NCBI GenBank assembly: GCA_017631275.1
Contig: JAGBTQ010000001.1
Coordinates: 1-64,000 of the forward strand
DNA: 64,000 nt
Reading direction: 5' to 3'
Source of the DNA: Alistipes sp.
Lineage (GTDB): Bacteria; Bacteroidota; Bacteroidia; Bacteroidales; Rikenellaceae
Positions 7,853 through 17,408 of this stretch are shown one piece after another. A program made the translations under genes and the position numbers. Within the stretch, counting starts at the first letter, position 1, and each line of letters starts with the position of its first letter. Under the pieces are notes generated by a model. The model had not been told where the DNA came from. It ran no database searches and worked only from the letters and a program-made list of their open reading frames with translations.

Positions 7853-10164
7853 AGAGTATAGAGGCCGAAAATCTGTGTGCCTTCCGTTCGCTGGCTTATA
7901 CGCTGCAACAGGGAGTGACAACACTGATTTTTGGGAACAATAAGGACAACGACTCCCAGCAATCAAACGGTGCCGGGAAGTCGGCTCTCTTGGAGTGTAT
8001 AGCCGTGGGGCTCACAGGTAGCCCGCTGCGTAAGATACGCACCGAGGAGATTATCAACGATGCCGCCGAGCAGTGCCACATCACTCTGCACCTTGCAAAT
8101 GACGCATCGAATGAGGAACTCATCATTGCTCGCTCGATACCTCGCAAGGGTGCATCGACAGTCGCCTGCAAACTCTATCGAGGAGGCGAACTCGTAACAA
8201 CTGACGAGGCTGTACAGCACTCTGTAGATGCCTATAACAAGTATATCTTGGAGAAATTGGGTATCACACGCGAAGAATTGCTCAATAACTTTATCCTCTC
8301 TAAATATCGCTACGAGGATTTCTTGTCCTCGTCGGATAAGGAGAAGAAGGAGATTATCAACCGCTTCTCCAACGGCATCTTGGTAGATGAGGCTATCGCC
8401 CGTGTTGAAGAGGATATCGAGCCTCTCAGCAGTGAACAGCAGAAGATAGACCTCGAACTAGCAGGTATTGATGGTCGTATCGAGATGTTGCAGGAGCAGA
8501 TAGCAAGGGAGGTTGCAGCAGGTGAAGAGCGTGGCCGCAACCGTGAGACACGCATCGCCGAGTTAGAGGAGGCAATAGCCTCAAAGCGTGAGTATATCCG
8601 CACCCACAAGGAGACTCTGACTGGTATAGATGCAACTATCGCAGAGGTGGATAAGGCAGACAAAGAGTTGCAGGCATTGGAGTCATCGGATACCTCTTTG
8701 GAGGAGTGCTTGAAGGCTATCGATGCTGTGATGACACTGTTGCCTGATGCTCGCCGAACAGACTGGAATCACACGCTCAAACTCAAGAAGGAGGATTTAT
8801 TGCTTGCTCTGTCTTCTCTCGAAAACCTCGATGCCTCGGTAAATCACGCCGAGGCGGCATTGAAGGAGAAGTACGATGCCTTTGAGAAGTTCAAGGTGCA
8901 GTACACCGACTTCGTTACGCAGTATGGTGACAAGTGCGAGGAGTACAGTACCCGCTTGCAGGAGATTGATAAGACGCTCCGCAGCCTCGCTTCACGCCTT
9001 GAAGAGTTACGCCGTAAACGCCGAGTAATCTCTGCGGGCATTGACGAACTATCGAATAAGTTGGCAGGCTCTATCACCTGTCCGAAGTGTGGCCACGAGT
9101 TCTTGGTGGCACAGCCTAACTTCGACATTGAGGCAGGAACCAAGGAACTCCGTCTTCGCCAACAGCAGTTATCAGAGATTAACGGCAATATCGAAGCCGA
9201 GCAGAACTCTTCGGAGGAGGCCGAGATGCAGCAAAGCAAACTCAACAGCGAGCGTCGCACATTGGATAATGACCGTTCACGCTGGGAGCAGGAACTCTCG
9301 GATCACGAGCGAGCAGTATGCAGTGCTACAAGCGAGGTGGAGCGTGCGGAGCACAACCGTAAGCGCACGAAGGCTGAGGTTGCAGCAATGCAGGATGAGA
9401 TAGACAGCATCCGTCGCAAAGCCTTTGACGAGTTCTTCGGCAACATCGATGAGCGCAATGCAACACTCAGCCGTGAGCGTCGCAAGATCGTAGAGGATAT
9501 ACGCTCTGCCGAGTGTGCCATAGAGACCTTGCAGGAGACAATCCGAGAGGTAAATGAGATGGCCGCCGAGGATCTCACACTATCGCTACGCAAAACATTG
9601 GAGCAGGAGAAGCAACGCTCGATGGAGACTGCCAAACGAAAGTTTGAGGTTGATGATAAGGTTCGAGCCTTGGAGGTACAGCGTGAGCGCTTTGTACAGT
9701 TCAAGACCTACCTTGCCAATACCAAGATTGAGGCTCTCAGCCGTATCACCAACGAGTTCCTGATTGGCATCGGCAGCGATATCCGTATCCGCTTTGATGG
9801 CTATACGGTACTCAAAAGCGGTAAGGTAAGAGAGAAAATCTCTATCTCACTGTTGCGTGATGGAGTTGATTGTGGCTCATTTGGTAAGTTCTCGGCAGGT
9901 GAAGCAGCCAGAGTAAATCTCGCAACAATTCTTGCTATGCAGAAGCTTGTCAATGCTAACTGCGATGATGAGAAGGGCTTGGATCTCCTTGTATTGGATG
10001 AGATACTCGAAGCAGTGGATGAAGCAGGACTATCATCGATGTTCGATGCTCTGAACGCTCTGGGTGGCACTGTCCTCGTAGTTTCGCACGGCAATGTGGC
10101 CGAAGGTTATCCCCACAAACTTGTAATAACGAAGGAGAATGGAGAATCACGCATCGGAGAATAA
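7840..10164 (+). CDS. SbcC/Rad50-like ATPase (T4 gp46-like)
   Basis: A 774-residue SMC-type ATPase. An extended Walker A lies at residues 32-48, ending SNGAGKS. Long coiled coils follow, broken by a zinc hook CPKC at residues 414-417. The C-terminal lobe has the ABC signature FSAGEAAR (about 685-692), Walker B LLVLDEI (about 714-720) and a VSH switch. The length is close to phage gp46-like proteins and shorter than cellular SbcC. It overlaps both the gp47-like gene before it and the resolvase gene after it. Confidence 0.92.
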   Translation: MWKLKSIEAENLCAFRSLAYTLQQGVTTLIFGNNKDNDSQQSNGAGKSALLECIAVGLTGSPLRKIRTEEIINDAAEQCHITLHLANDASNEELIIARSIPRKGASTVACKLYRGGELVTTDEAVQHSVDAYNKYILEKLGITREELLNNFILSKYRYEDFLSSSDKEKKEIINRFSNGILVDEAIARVEEDIEPLSSEQQKIDLELAGIDGRIEMLQEQIAREVAAGEERGRNRETRIAELEEAIASKREYIRTHKETLTGIDATIAEVDKADKELQALESSDTSLEECLKAIDAVMTLLPDARRTDWNHTLKLKKEDLLLALSSLENLDASVNHAEAALKEKYDAFEKFKVQYTDFVTQYGDKCEEYSTRLQEIDKTLRSLASRLEELRRKRRVISAGIDELSNKLAGSITCPKCGHEFLVAQPNFDIEAGTKELRLRQQQLSEINGNIEAEQNSSEEAEMQQSKLNSERRTLDNDRSRWEQELSDHERAVCSATSEVERAEHNRKRTKAEVAAMQDEIDSIRRKAFDEFFGNIDERNATLSRERRKIVEDIRSAECAIETLQETIREVNEMAAEDLTLSLRKTLEQEKQRSMETAKRKFEVDDKVRALEVQRERFVQFKTYLANTKIEALSRITNEFLIGIGSDIRIRFDGYTVLKSGKVREKISISLLRDGVDCGSFGKFSAGEAARVNLATILAMQKLVNANCDDEKGLDLLVLDEILEAVDEAGLSSMFDALNALGGTVLVVSHGNVAEGYPHKLVITKENGESRIGE

Positions 10165-10621
10165 GACACTGAAGCACGATGATATCCTCGCCTTGGATGT
10201 GGCAACACACTGCGGCTACTTCTCGAAGCACGGGGCAGGTACTTGGAACCTCACCGAGAGCCGACGGCGCAACGACAACAAGATGCACGGCTCATTTCGC
10301 ACGCTGCTTATCGACTTTATCCGTAAGTACGACATAAAGCAGATAGTCGCCGAGGATGTGAGCATCAACCGCCACTTCTACGACCTCAGACGATTGTCGG
10401 AGTTACGAGGTGTGCTGTTGGAGGTCTGCGATGAGCTGAACCTGCCCGAGCCGGAGTTTGTGAACCCTGCCGCACTCAAGAAGTGGGCAACGGGTGATGG
10501 ACACGCGACAAAGTCCAAGATGGTAGAAACCTGCAAAAAGTATGGTTATGTACCTACGGACGACAACGCTGCCGATGCTTGCCACCTATTCTTTTATTAC
10601 ATACGCAAACACAGATTATAA
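10139..10621 (+). CDS. RuvC-like Holliday junction resolvase
   Basis: A 160-residue RNase H-fold nuclease. Candidate catalytic acidic residues are D20 in LALDVA, E71 region in IVAEDVS, and the C-terminal DDNAADA block (about residues 142-148), matching the RuvC arrangement D...E...DxxD. It would cut branched DNA made by recombination or before packaging. Its start lies inside the 3' end of the gp46-like gene, and a strong terminator follows 18 nt after its stop, so it ends the first replication transcript. Confidence 0.85.
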   Translation: MENHASENKTLKHDDILALDVATHCGYFSKHGAGTWNLTESRRRNDNKMHGSFRTLLIDFIRKYDIKQIVAEDVSINRHFYDLRRLSELRGVLLEVCDELNLPEPEFVNPAALKKWATGDGHATKSKMVETCKKYGYVPTDDNAADACHLFFYYIRKHRL

Positions 10622-10638
10622 AATGACCGCATAGATTC

Positions 10639-10665
10639 GGGCGGTGATAAGCCGCCCATTTTTTT
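10639..10665 (+). terminator. Rho-independent terminator
   Basis: GGGCGG (10639-10644) pairs with CCGCCC (10652-10657) around a 7-nt loop and is followed by a T run to 10665. It separates the recombination genes from the sigma-like gene. Confidence 0.85.
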
Positions 10666-10711
10666 AATTGACGCTCTTCGAAGCTGACAGATTAGGACAT
10701 TTCAGATTGAG

Positions 10712-11356
10712 TTGAACCCCTTTTCAGTTAGAAGAGTGGACAAGAAAGATGTGTTAAAAAGAACGGCGGCAATCCCCGATGATGAGTCCGCCAAAAGACG
10801 CGCTCAACTACTGCAAAAGTATGTGATGCCGCATAAAAATCTGGTGTACAGCATCTGTATCAAGTACACATACAATCAGGAAGATATAGAAGACAACTAT
10901 GTCGAGGCATTGGTGAACTTCTACAAGTATATGGACAGCTACGACCCTGCAAGACCGGTGAAAACCTGGATATATGCAGTGACAAAACGCCTTGTAGCTG
11001 ACCTCAATAAGCGTAATAAAACCCGTACTCCACCAGACGATAGTGTCGATGTTAAAGAGTTGCGCTCCACATTGTTGGATGAGTGCAGCCCTTCGGCAAA
11101 CTGTATGGGTATGAATAACTATAAGGACTACTACAGCGACGAGATTCTCTGGGCGCTCGACCAAATAAAACCTATCTACCGAGAGGCTTTCCTGCTGCAG
11201 CAAGCAGGCTACAAAATCAGCGAGATAATGGAGATTACCTACCAGAATGGAACACTCCAAACAAAGAATGTCGAAACGGTAAAGAGTCGATTGTTTTTGG
11301 CAAAGGCACAACTAAGAAAATTACTTACAAGAGATGGAGAAAAAAGAGTGGATTGA
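10712..11356 (+). CDS. Sigma-70-family-like phage transcription factor
   Basis: A 214-residue protein with the layout of a small sigma factor. A region 2-like part contains LVYSICIKYTYNQEDIEDNYVEALVNFYKY followed after a linker by WIYAVTKRLVAD. A C-terminal region 4-like helix-turn-helix contains REAFLLQQAGYKISEIMEI and VKSRLFLAKAQLRKLL. The start is uncertain: TTG at 10712 or GTG at 10736; an in-frame TGA at 10685 rules out anything further upstream. It may redirect host RNA polymerase to phage genes. It overlaps the next gene by 23 nt. Confidence 0.75.
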   Translation: MNPFSVRRVDKKDVLKRTAAIPDDESAKRRAQLLQKYVMPHKNLVYSICIKYTYNQEDIEDNYVEALVNFYKYMDSYDPARPVKTWIYAVTKRLVADLNKRNKTRTPPDDSVDVKELRSTLLDECSPSANCMGMNNYKDYYSDEILWALDQIKPIYREAFLLQQAGYKISEIMEITYQNGTLQTKNVETVKSRLFLAKAQLRKLLTRDGEKRVD

Positions 11357-11945
11357 AGGGTGCAAGCGTGTGTTTACCAAGTTGGTGAAAGATACGCTAT
11401 GGGAGGATTTTAGGTTTCCCGAAGGAGGAAGTGTAGATAGACAGCTCGAAAGTTGTTTTGATAAGCTCTCTTTATCGTTCAGTATCAGTTATAATAGGTT
11501 GGTAGACTTCTGTGTTTGCCAAGTCAGTTCTATGTCTGATTACGATAGGAAATATAGATTTCGTTGGAATATAACTCACTCTTTTGGCGACAAAGCCATA
11601 AGCCGCTATATGAATTATAGCACTCGAATGAGAGCACACGATGATAAGTGGCTAAGTAGTTTTGGTGCCTCTCGGAGCAAATATGTGTCGATGATCGAGG
11701 ATTGTAGTAAACATCCGCTAGCCATATTTATCTATCCTGAATATGAGGAACACACTAAACGCAGATGGATGTCTAATGAATTGGGATATCTGATATGTGG
11801 AACATCCACATTGATGTGGACTCCGTTTTCACCTGTTTGTCAGATGTGTACAAATGCTCCGCTATGCGAGAAACGCACCGCACATGTTCACCATGAGCTA
11901 TATAGAATACGCTGCGAGGCGTGGCGAAAACAACAGAAAGAGTAA
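11334..11945 (+). CDS. Phage protein with C-terminal cysteine cluster
   Basis: A 203-residue protein with no recognised family. The last 45 residues hold CQMC, then C seven residues on, a HVHH and a final C, which could bind zinc or an Fe-S cluster. It is located between the sigma-like gene and the helicase, overlapping the former, and its TAA shares a base with the helicase ATG. A role as helicase loader or replication accessory is possible by position only. Confidence 0.5.
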   Translation: MEKKEWIEGCKRVFTKLVKDTLWEDFRFPEGGSVDRQLESCFDKLSLSFSISYNRLVDFCVCQVSSMSDYDRKYRFRWNITHSFGDKAISRYMNYSTRMRAHDDKWLSSFGASRSKYVSMIEDCSKHPLAIFIYPEYEEHTKRRWMSNELGYLICGTSTLMWTPFSPVCQMCTNAPLCEKRTAHVHHELYRIRCEAWRKQQKE

Positions 11946-13303
11946 TGGATAATAATATATCACCACTGAGTACCGAATTTCTCTACGAACTGTATGCGAC
12001 AGCACTCAGGCAGGATCAGTTATGCGCAATCGTGTCACAGCATATGCGTAGCGAGTACCTGCCTGACCAGTCGTTTCAGCGTATTCAGAAGGTGATCGCA
12101 TCGCACTATCATACCTATAAGCATACCCCTTCTTATGCAATACTTTCGCAGACATTCCACGATGATGTAGATGCATTGGAACTTATTGATACCTTCCGAG
12201 AATATGATGAAGGCCAGAGCATTGAGGTGATGACCGATATGCTGGAATCATATATCAAGGGAGTTCGTCTACAAAAGGTATATGCAGAGGTTGGAAAACT
12301 ATATAATGACAATCAGCAGGAGAAGGCTGAAGATGTGCTTCGTAAGTATGCTGAGTGGGTTGCGGGGTTTACGCTTAAGAGTACCTCATTTGTGAATGTT
12401 GCCGAGACATTCATAGAACGATATGAGGCTAACAAGCGTAGAGAAATCGAAGAGGAGCAGTCTGGTATTGCAAAAGTTGTTCGCTTCTATATTCCGTTTT
12501 TAGATGCTCTGAATGGTGGTCGTAACCTGCGTGGCCAGCTTACCTGCTTTCTCGCATCAACAGGTGTGGGTAAATCGCATATCGCAAAATGGATTGGTGT
12601 CCGCGCTAATATCGATGATAACCTCAATGTGCTTCACTTCCAGTTAGAGGGCTCCGAGGAGGAGGCTTTGAATGCATATTCAGGTGGACTTATATCGAAG
12701 AATGCCTACTACTATGAAAAGGGTAAGATTCATGATGCCGAGATGAAACACTACCAGAAGATGATAGAATCTTATGGTGGTAGTATTGTGGTCAGAAGTT
12801 ATCCTCGATTCAATGCTCAGATATCAACCCTCGATATCAAGAACGGAATATCTGAGTACCGCAAGTTGGAAGGACATAGTCCCGATATAGTCATTATCGA
12901 CTCTATGGATTTGCTTACAGATGCTACGCGCAGAAACTGGGGAGCCGAACACGAGAGAGCAAAGCGTATAGCCGTAGCCAATGACCTTAAAGACCTTGCT
13001 GCGGACGAGAAGGTGTGGATGGTTGTGACATATCAATCTACCATTGAGGATAGAGATTGGCTAAATAACGAGAGTAATGTGCTGACCGAGTATAACTGCT
13101 CAGAGGCAAAGGGCCTTGCACGACCTTGTACTCATCTTATCTCGCTGAATCAATCCTCTGCCGAGCGTAAGGAGAATGTGATGCGATTGCATATCGCCAA
13201 GAGTCGATTCTTCAAGAAAGGAGCAACAATTAAGATTGCAACTGACTATGATAATGAGGTATTCTACGATAGCCAGCGAACAGATAGTTTGATGATGGAA
13301 TAA
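11945..13303 (+). CDS. DnaB-like replicative helicase
   Basis: A RecA-fold helicase of 452 residues counted from the ATG at 11945, which overlaps the upstream TAA; a longer frame from GTG 11921 exists but is less likely. The N-terminal 150 residues are helical, like DnaB/gp41. The RecA domain shows Walker A STGVGKS (about residue 210), Walker B VIIDSMDLL (about 310) and a VTYQST block (about 355) typical of DnaB-family helicases. It should unwind the fork together with the primase encoded 54 nt downstream. Confidence 0.88.
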   Translation: MDNNISPLSTEFLYELYATALRQDQLCAIVSQHMRSEYLPDQSFQRIQKVIASHYHTYKHTPSYAILSQTFHDDVDALELIDTFREYDEGQSIEVMTDMLESYIKGVRLQKVYAEVGKLYNDNQQEKAEDVLRKYAEWVAGFTLKSTSFVNVAETFIERYEANKRREIEEEQSGIAKVVRFYIPFLDALNGGRNLRGQLTCFLASTGVGKSHIAKWIGVRANIDDNLNVLHFQLEGSEEEALNAYSGGLISKNAYYYEKGKIHDAEMKHYQKMIESYGGSIVVRSYPRFNAQISTLDIKNGISEYRKLEGHSPDIVIIDSMDLLTDATRRNWGAEHERAKRIAVANDLKDLAADEKVWMVVTYQSTIEDRDWLNNESNVLTEYNCSEAKGLARPCTHLISLNQSSAERKENVMRLHIAKSRFFKKGATIKIATDYDNEVFYDSQRTDSLMME

Positions 13304-13357
13304 TTTTTTGCTCACTTTATAAACTTTAGCTCCTGCACTTCGACTATTCCTAAGTAT

Positions 13358-14392
13358 ATGGATTTATCAACTAAGGAATATCAGCATTTGGTGCAGGAGA
13401 TAGCACGCGAGACGGGCGCAAAGCGTGACGGTACGGGTAAGAACCTTATCGTGCCGCGTTGCCCCTTCTGTGGCAAGTCGGGCGGTAAGTTCGGTATCTA
13501 CATTGGTCCGGAGACTGCTCGCCGTGAGCCCTTTATGGCTCACTGCTTCTCGTGTGGCAAGTCTACGCGCACTCTCGGACAACTCCTGGAAGCCATAGGT
13601 CGTATGGACCTGATGGTTACTCCTACGGCAGATATTACTGCCCCCTTGCAGTTTGTTTTGGGTGTGGAGCCGGAGGAGATTGACGATATGTTGACCATAA
13701 CCGAGTTGCCGGACTTCTACAAGCGTACATTCAGCCACCAATACCTCAAAGAGCGTGGTTTCACCTATGATGACTACGACTATTTCCCAGTGGGCGTAAC
13801 CAATCGTCTCAATCCTCGCTTTGAGGATTATGTGATATTTCCCATCATTGACAACGGGGAAAATGTGGGCTTCGTGGGCCGTCATACCTGGTCAAAGAGC
13901 GATATCGATGCACATAACCGCAAGGTCAAGTACAATGGCGGCTTCAAGATACTGCGTTATCGCAACTCTGTCAATAACGACTTCTCCAAACTACTATATA
14001 ACTACGATGCTATTCACGAGGGCGAGACCGATACGGTTATCCTCGTGGAGGGCATCTTTGATGTTATAGCCCTGACCCGTAAGCTGGAACTCTACGATAA
14101 TCCCAGAGTAGCTGTTGTAGCAACTTTCGGAAAGAAGATCTCCGATGTCCAGGTCTATAAACTCCAATGCAAGCGAGTTCAGACGGTGATTGTCGGCTAC
14201 GATGGTGATGCTGTCGAGCCTGTCAAGAAGGCCGCCAGCAGACTCGCCAAGTACTTCAATGTCTTTGTGGCCAACATCGCAGATGCCCATAAGGACTGGG
14301 ACGAAATGAGCGTGGAAGAGATATTCGACATCTTTGCTCAACGCCTTCAATCTCCCTCAAACTTCAAACTACGAAAGGTTCAAGAGTTATGA
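13358..14392 (+). CDS. DnaG-like primase (zinc finger plus TOPRIM)
   Basis: A 344-residue protein. An N-terminal zinc finger has Cys35-x2-Cys38 and Cys63-x2-Cys66. The catalytic TOPRIM part contains LVEGIFDVIAL (about 228-238, with the conserved Glu) and the VGYDGDAV motif (about 283-290, Asp-x-Asp). It lacks the C-terminal helicase-binding domain of bacterial DnaG. It makes RNA primers for the phage replisome. Its stop overlaps the ATG of the first polymerase half by 4 nt. Confidence 0.88.
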   Translation: MDLSTKEYQHLVQEIARETGAKRDGTGKNLIVPRCPFCGKSGGKFGIYIGPETARREPFMAHCFSCGKSTRTLGQLLEAIGRMDLMVTPTADITAPLQFVLGVEPEEIDDMLTITELPDFYKRTFSHQYLKERGFTYDDYDYFPVGVTNRLNPRFEDYVIFPIIDNGENVGFVGRHTWSKSDIDAHNRKVKYNGGFKILRYRNSVNNDFSKLLYNYDAIHEGETDTVILVEGIFDVIALTRKLELYDNPRVAVVATFGKKISDVQVYKLQCKRVQTVIVGYDGDAVEPVKKAASRLAKYFNVFVANIADAHKDWDEMSVEEIFDIFAQRLQSPSNFKLRKVQEL

Positions 14393-16140
14393 TGCAGGAA
14401 ATAATTCAGTGGCTCGATGCCCAAAATATAGACTACACCACCATTGACAATGAGGTCGTGGAAATCCCGAACTTTGGCAAGATGTTTCTTGCTGACCTGT
14501 CGGGAGTGGAATCCATCTTCAAGAGCAAAGATGGAGAAGTAAGGTTCAACCTTATGGGAAACCCACAGGAGTTGCAGGACGAGGGAATCTTCTATGTGGC
14601 GTTCCCATTTGGCAACAACTGGTATTACTATGATCTGCGAGAAGAGTTTCGCTTCAATATCCTAAAGCATATAGGCAAGCCAACGTCTCCGAAACATAAT
14701 ATCCCGTTTGTCAATCTCGGTGTCCATACGCCTTTTGAGCTGCTTAACGCATCGGGTTCGATAGATGGTCTATGTCGTAAGGCAAAGTGGCTTGGGCATA
14801 CAGCAGTGGGCATTTGTGACCGCAACACAATGGCCGCCACGCTCAACCTGCAAAAGGAGTGTGCGAAGGCAGGGCTTAAACCCGTGTTTGGCTATACTCT
14901 TACAATGCTGCATAACGAAACAAAGGTCGAGATAAAGATATACGCTCTCAGCAACAAGGGGCTGCATAACCTGCTCAATATTCAACGAGAAGTAATGGTT
15001 AACTCCGAAGATGGCGTCATCGAGTACTCGAGGCTATTTCTCTATGCTGAGGGGTGTGCCATAGTCTTCGCCACCCGCTCGGCGTATTGGATGACGGAGA
15101 ATCCTCGCCATGTCGAGCGAATGAAGGAGCGGTTTGATGCCGTCTACTATCAGGTCGATGGCAATGAGTATAAAGCTGACCGTATAGACCGTGAGAAGTT
15201 AGCCGCACTGAAACACTACTTCGATAATTGTTACGATACAGTAAACGATTCGTTTACCGTAGAGCCTATTCTTTTAGCAGACAGTTACTACATAGACCGT
15301 GATGATGCGAAGTCGAAGATCGTGCTTAACAAGATTGCTACGGGTGCTGCCCACGAACAGAGCGAGGAGCAATACTTCAAAAGTGTAGATGAGCATTACA
15401 ACACTCTGCGACCTCTATTCTCTGATAGGTGGGACTTTGACAGACTCTTCGAGAGGATGTGCCGACATACGGTGGATATTGCCGAGCGTGCCGAGGCCGC
15501 CTTTGAGACGGGTAAGATGTTTATGCCCGAATATATGATGCGTCCCGAGGAACAGGAACGCTATGGCGATAGACGCACGATGTTTCTTCGCCTGCTCGAT
15601 GAGGGGCTTGCGGAGAAGATCTCGGAGACGAAGCACCAAGTTTACAGAGAGCGATTAGATGAGGAAGTGTATATCATTGAATCGACTGACAATGTGGATT
15701 ACTTCCTTGTGCAGTGGGATATGGTGCGTGAGGCAAAACGCCGAGGCATTGCAACGGGTATCGGTCGTGGCTCGGCAGGAGGCTCGCTCGTATCATACCT
15801 ACTGGGGATTACCTCTATCGACCCGATAAAGTATGACCTAATCTTCTCCCGTTTCCTTGTCCCGGAGCGATGTGGACTTAGTTGGAAAGATAAACTGACT
15901 GTCCTTGCTCCGGATATACCCATACAGCGAGGTGTGGAGTACATAGAGGTTGAGATTGAAAATACGATATATATGCTGTATCCCGAAGCCAAGTTACGCA
16001 TTGAGCGTGATGGCAAGGAGATGACTATTACAGCGGATAAATTGAGTTGTGGCGATGACATCCTATTAGACCGCCGAGATTGCTTGTGGAACTTAAAGGA
16101 GATAGCCAATGAACAACTACGAACTTCTGAGCCCATATAA
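14389..16140 (+). CDS. Phage DNA polymerase III alpha, N-terminal half with Hint-like tail
   Basis: 583 residues. Residues about 105-170 form a PHP domain with decayed metal sites: NLGVHT where HLHVHS is usual, and CDRNT where TDHGN is usual. The palm block GRGSAGGSLVSYLLGI (about 462-477) is intact. Similarity to DnaE ends at FSRFLVPER (R494). From Cys495 an extra 89 residues follow that are absent from the chromosomal DnaE in this window. They have an N-intein/Hint-like pattern: initial Cys, DKLTV, then KLRIERDGKEMTITADKL and GDDIL. The TxxH block is not clearly present. The remainder of the polymerase is encoded at 17405-19579. Confidence 0.85.
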   Translation: MMQEIIQWLDAQNIDYTTIDNEVVEIPNFGKMFLADLSGVESIFKSKDGEVRFNLMGNPQELQDEGIFYVAFPFGNNWYYYDLREEFRFNILKHIGKPTSPKHNIPFVNLGVHTPFELLNASGSIDGLCRKAKWLGHTAVGICDRNTMAATLNLQKECAKAGLKPVFGYTLTMLHNETKVEIKIYALSNKGLHNLLNIQREVMVNSEDGVIEYSRLFLYAEGCAIVFATRSAYWMTENPRHVERMKERFDAVYYQVDGNEYKADRIDREKLAALKHYFDNCYDTVNDSFTVEPILLADSYYIDRDDAKSKIVLNKIATGAAHEQSEEQYFKSVDEHYNTLRPLFSDRWDFDRLFERMCRHTVDIAERAEAAFETGKMFMPEYMMRPEEQERYGDRRTMFLRLLDEGLAEKISETKHQVYRERLDEEVYIIESTDNVDYFLVQWDMVREAKRRGIATGIGRGSAGGSLVSYLLGITSIDPIKYDLIFSRFLVPERCGLSWKDKLTVLAPDIPIQRGVEYIEVEIENTIYMLYPEAKLRIERDGKEMTITADKLSCGDDILLDRRDCLWNLKEIANEQLRTSEPI

Positions 16141-16900
16141 CGGCTGCGACCTCTACCAAGGCGATGCCCTCGATGTGCTTCCTATGCTTGCCGAGCAAGG
16201 TATCAAGGCAGATATGATTCTCACAGACCCTCCTTACGGCACTACTCACTGCCGTTGGGATTCGCCCATAGATATAACGAAGATGTGGCAGGTGCTTCGT
16301 GGCGTTACGATGCCATTGACACCCATTCTGCTCTTTTGTCAGCAGCCATTTACCAGCGTGCTTGGAGCTTCAAACCTCAAGCAACTACGCTACTCGTGGG
16401 TGTGGGAGAAGACACAGCCTACGGGCTTTCTCAATGCCAAGCGTATGCCAATGAAGGCCCACGAAGATATACTCGTATTCTACGACAGACTGCCAATATA
16501 CAACCCCATAAAGACCGATGGTCATAAACGCAAGGTTGTTATGGCGGCACACCAGCGTAAGTGTAACGCCGGGGAGATATACCATAAGCACGACAACTAT
16601 CGGGACTATATCTCCACAGAGCGCTATCCACGCAGTGTCATCAAGTTCAAGACCGATAAGCAGACATCGTGTCTGCACGCAGCACAGAAGCCTGTGGCAC
16701 TGCTTGAGTACCTTATCCGCACCTACACCAACGAGGGCGATTTGGTGATCGACTTCGCTATGGGTAGTGGCAGTACCGCCATTGCCTGTCGAAATACAGG
16801 ACGCCGATTTATCGGAGTCGAGATTCAGAGAGACATATTTCAAACCGCATTAAAGCGAATAACAGATGAGCACAACCCAGGAGATCTGGGTGGACATTGA
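16109..16900 (+). CDS. Beta-class DNA adenine methyltransferase inside split dnaE
   Basis: A 263-residue N6-adenine or N4-cytosine methyltransferase. Motif IV DPPYG lies at about residues 40-44 and the SAM-binding FAMGSGS motif near 215-221, the order of the beta class. There is no restriction partner. It starts within the last 32 bases of the first dnaE half and its end overlaps the HNH gene by 35 nt, so the cassette is coding with no spacer. It may modify phage DNA against host restriction or protect the site cut by the adjacent HNH enzyme. The latter is inference. Confidence 0.88.
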   Translation: MNNYELLSPYNGCDLYQGDALDVLPMLAEQGIKADMILTDPPYGTTHCRWDSPIDITKMWQVLRGVTMPLTPILLFCQQPFTSVLGASNLKQLRYSWVWEKTQPTGFLNAKRMPMKAHEDILVFYDRLPIYNPIKTDGHKRKVVMAAHQRKCNAGEIYHKHDNYRDYISTERYPRSVIKFKTDKQTSCLHAAQKPVALLEYLIRTYTNEGDLVIDFAMGSGSTAIACRNTGRRFIGVEIQRDIFQTALKRITDEHNPGDLGGH

Positions 16901-17408
16901 AAACTATGAAGGGTGTTATCAAGTCAGTAACAAAGGTCGTATCAAGAGCCTTGAAAGGGAGGTTACTTCGGGCGGCATTACACGCACGCAGCCCGAGCGC
17001 ATACTAACGCATTGGTGTGGCAAGACCTCGCTCTATGATTGCGTGAGATTATACAAGAACGGCAACGGGGAGAAGTTCTCCGTGCACCGCATTGTGGCAG
17101 CACATTTCCTCGATGACTGGGATCCCGAGTTGGAGGTGAACCACATAGATGGCAATCGCTACAATAATGCTGTGGAGAACCTTGAGATGTGTACTCATCA
17201 GCGCAATATGGAGCACGCCATAGCTAATGACCTCAAAAACGACTATGGCGAGAAGAGCCGTAATGCAAAACTAACCAACGCACAGGCAGAGCGAATACGC
17301 GAACGCTACTATGCAGGTGGCGTGACGCAGTTGGAATTGGCGATTGAGTATGGTGTATCGCACCAGACCGTGAGTTGCATTGTGCGACATAAAAAGTATT
17401 TCAGATGA
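16866..17408 (+). CDS. NUMOD4/HNH homing-type endonuclease inside split dnaE
   Basis: 180 residues. The N-terminus has a NUMOD4 pattern (EIWVDIENYEGCYQVSNKGRI, here shortened: IWVDI, YEGCYQVS, GRIKSL). The HNH part has VHRIVAAHF, then VNHIDGNRYNN and NLEMCTHQRN. The last 45 residues form a helix-turn-helix (GGVTQLELAIEYGVSHQTV-like) for DNA recognition. This domain set is typical of free-standing or intron/intein-associated homing enzymes. Its stop overlaps the ATG of the second dnaE half. It likely moved the whole cassette into the conserved polymerase gene. Confidence 0.88.
   Translation: MSTTQEIWVDIENYEGCYQVSNKGRIKSLEREVTSGGITRTQPERILTHWCGKTSLYDCVRLYKNGNGEKFSVHRIVAAHFLDDWDPELEVNHIDGNRYNNAVENLEMCTHQRNMEHAIANDLKNDYGEKSRNAKLTNAQAERIRERYYAGGVTQLELAIEYGVSHQTVSCIVRHKKYFR

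Noticed and set aside
11921-11944. Helicase start at GTG 11921
   Set aside because: It would overlap the previous gene by 25 nt, while the ATG at 11945 overlaps the upstream TAA in the coupled form seen throughout this segment.
16109-17408. A group I or group II intron splitting dnaE
   Set aside because: The methyltransferase, HNH and both dnaE halves overlap in coding sequence, leaving no noncoding room for an intron core, and both halves have their own start or stop codons.
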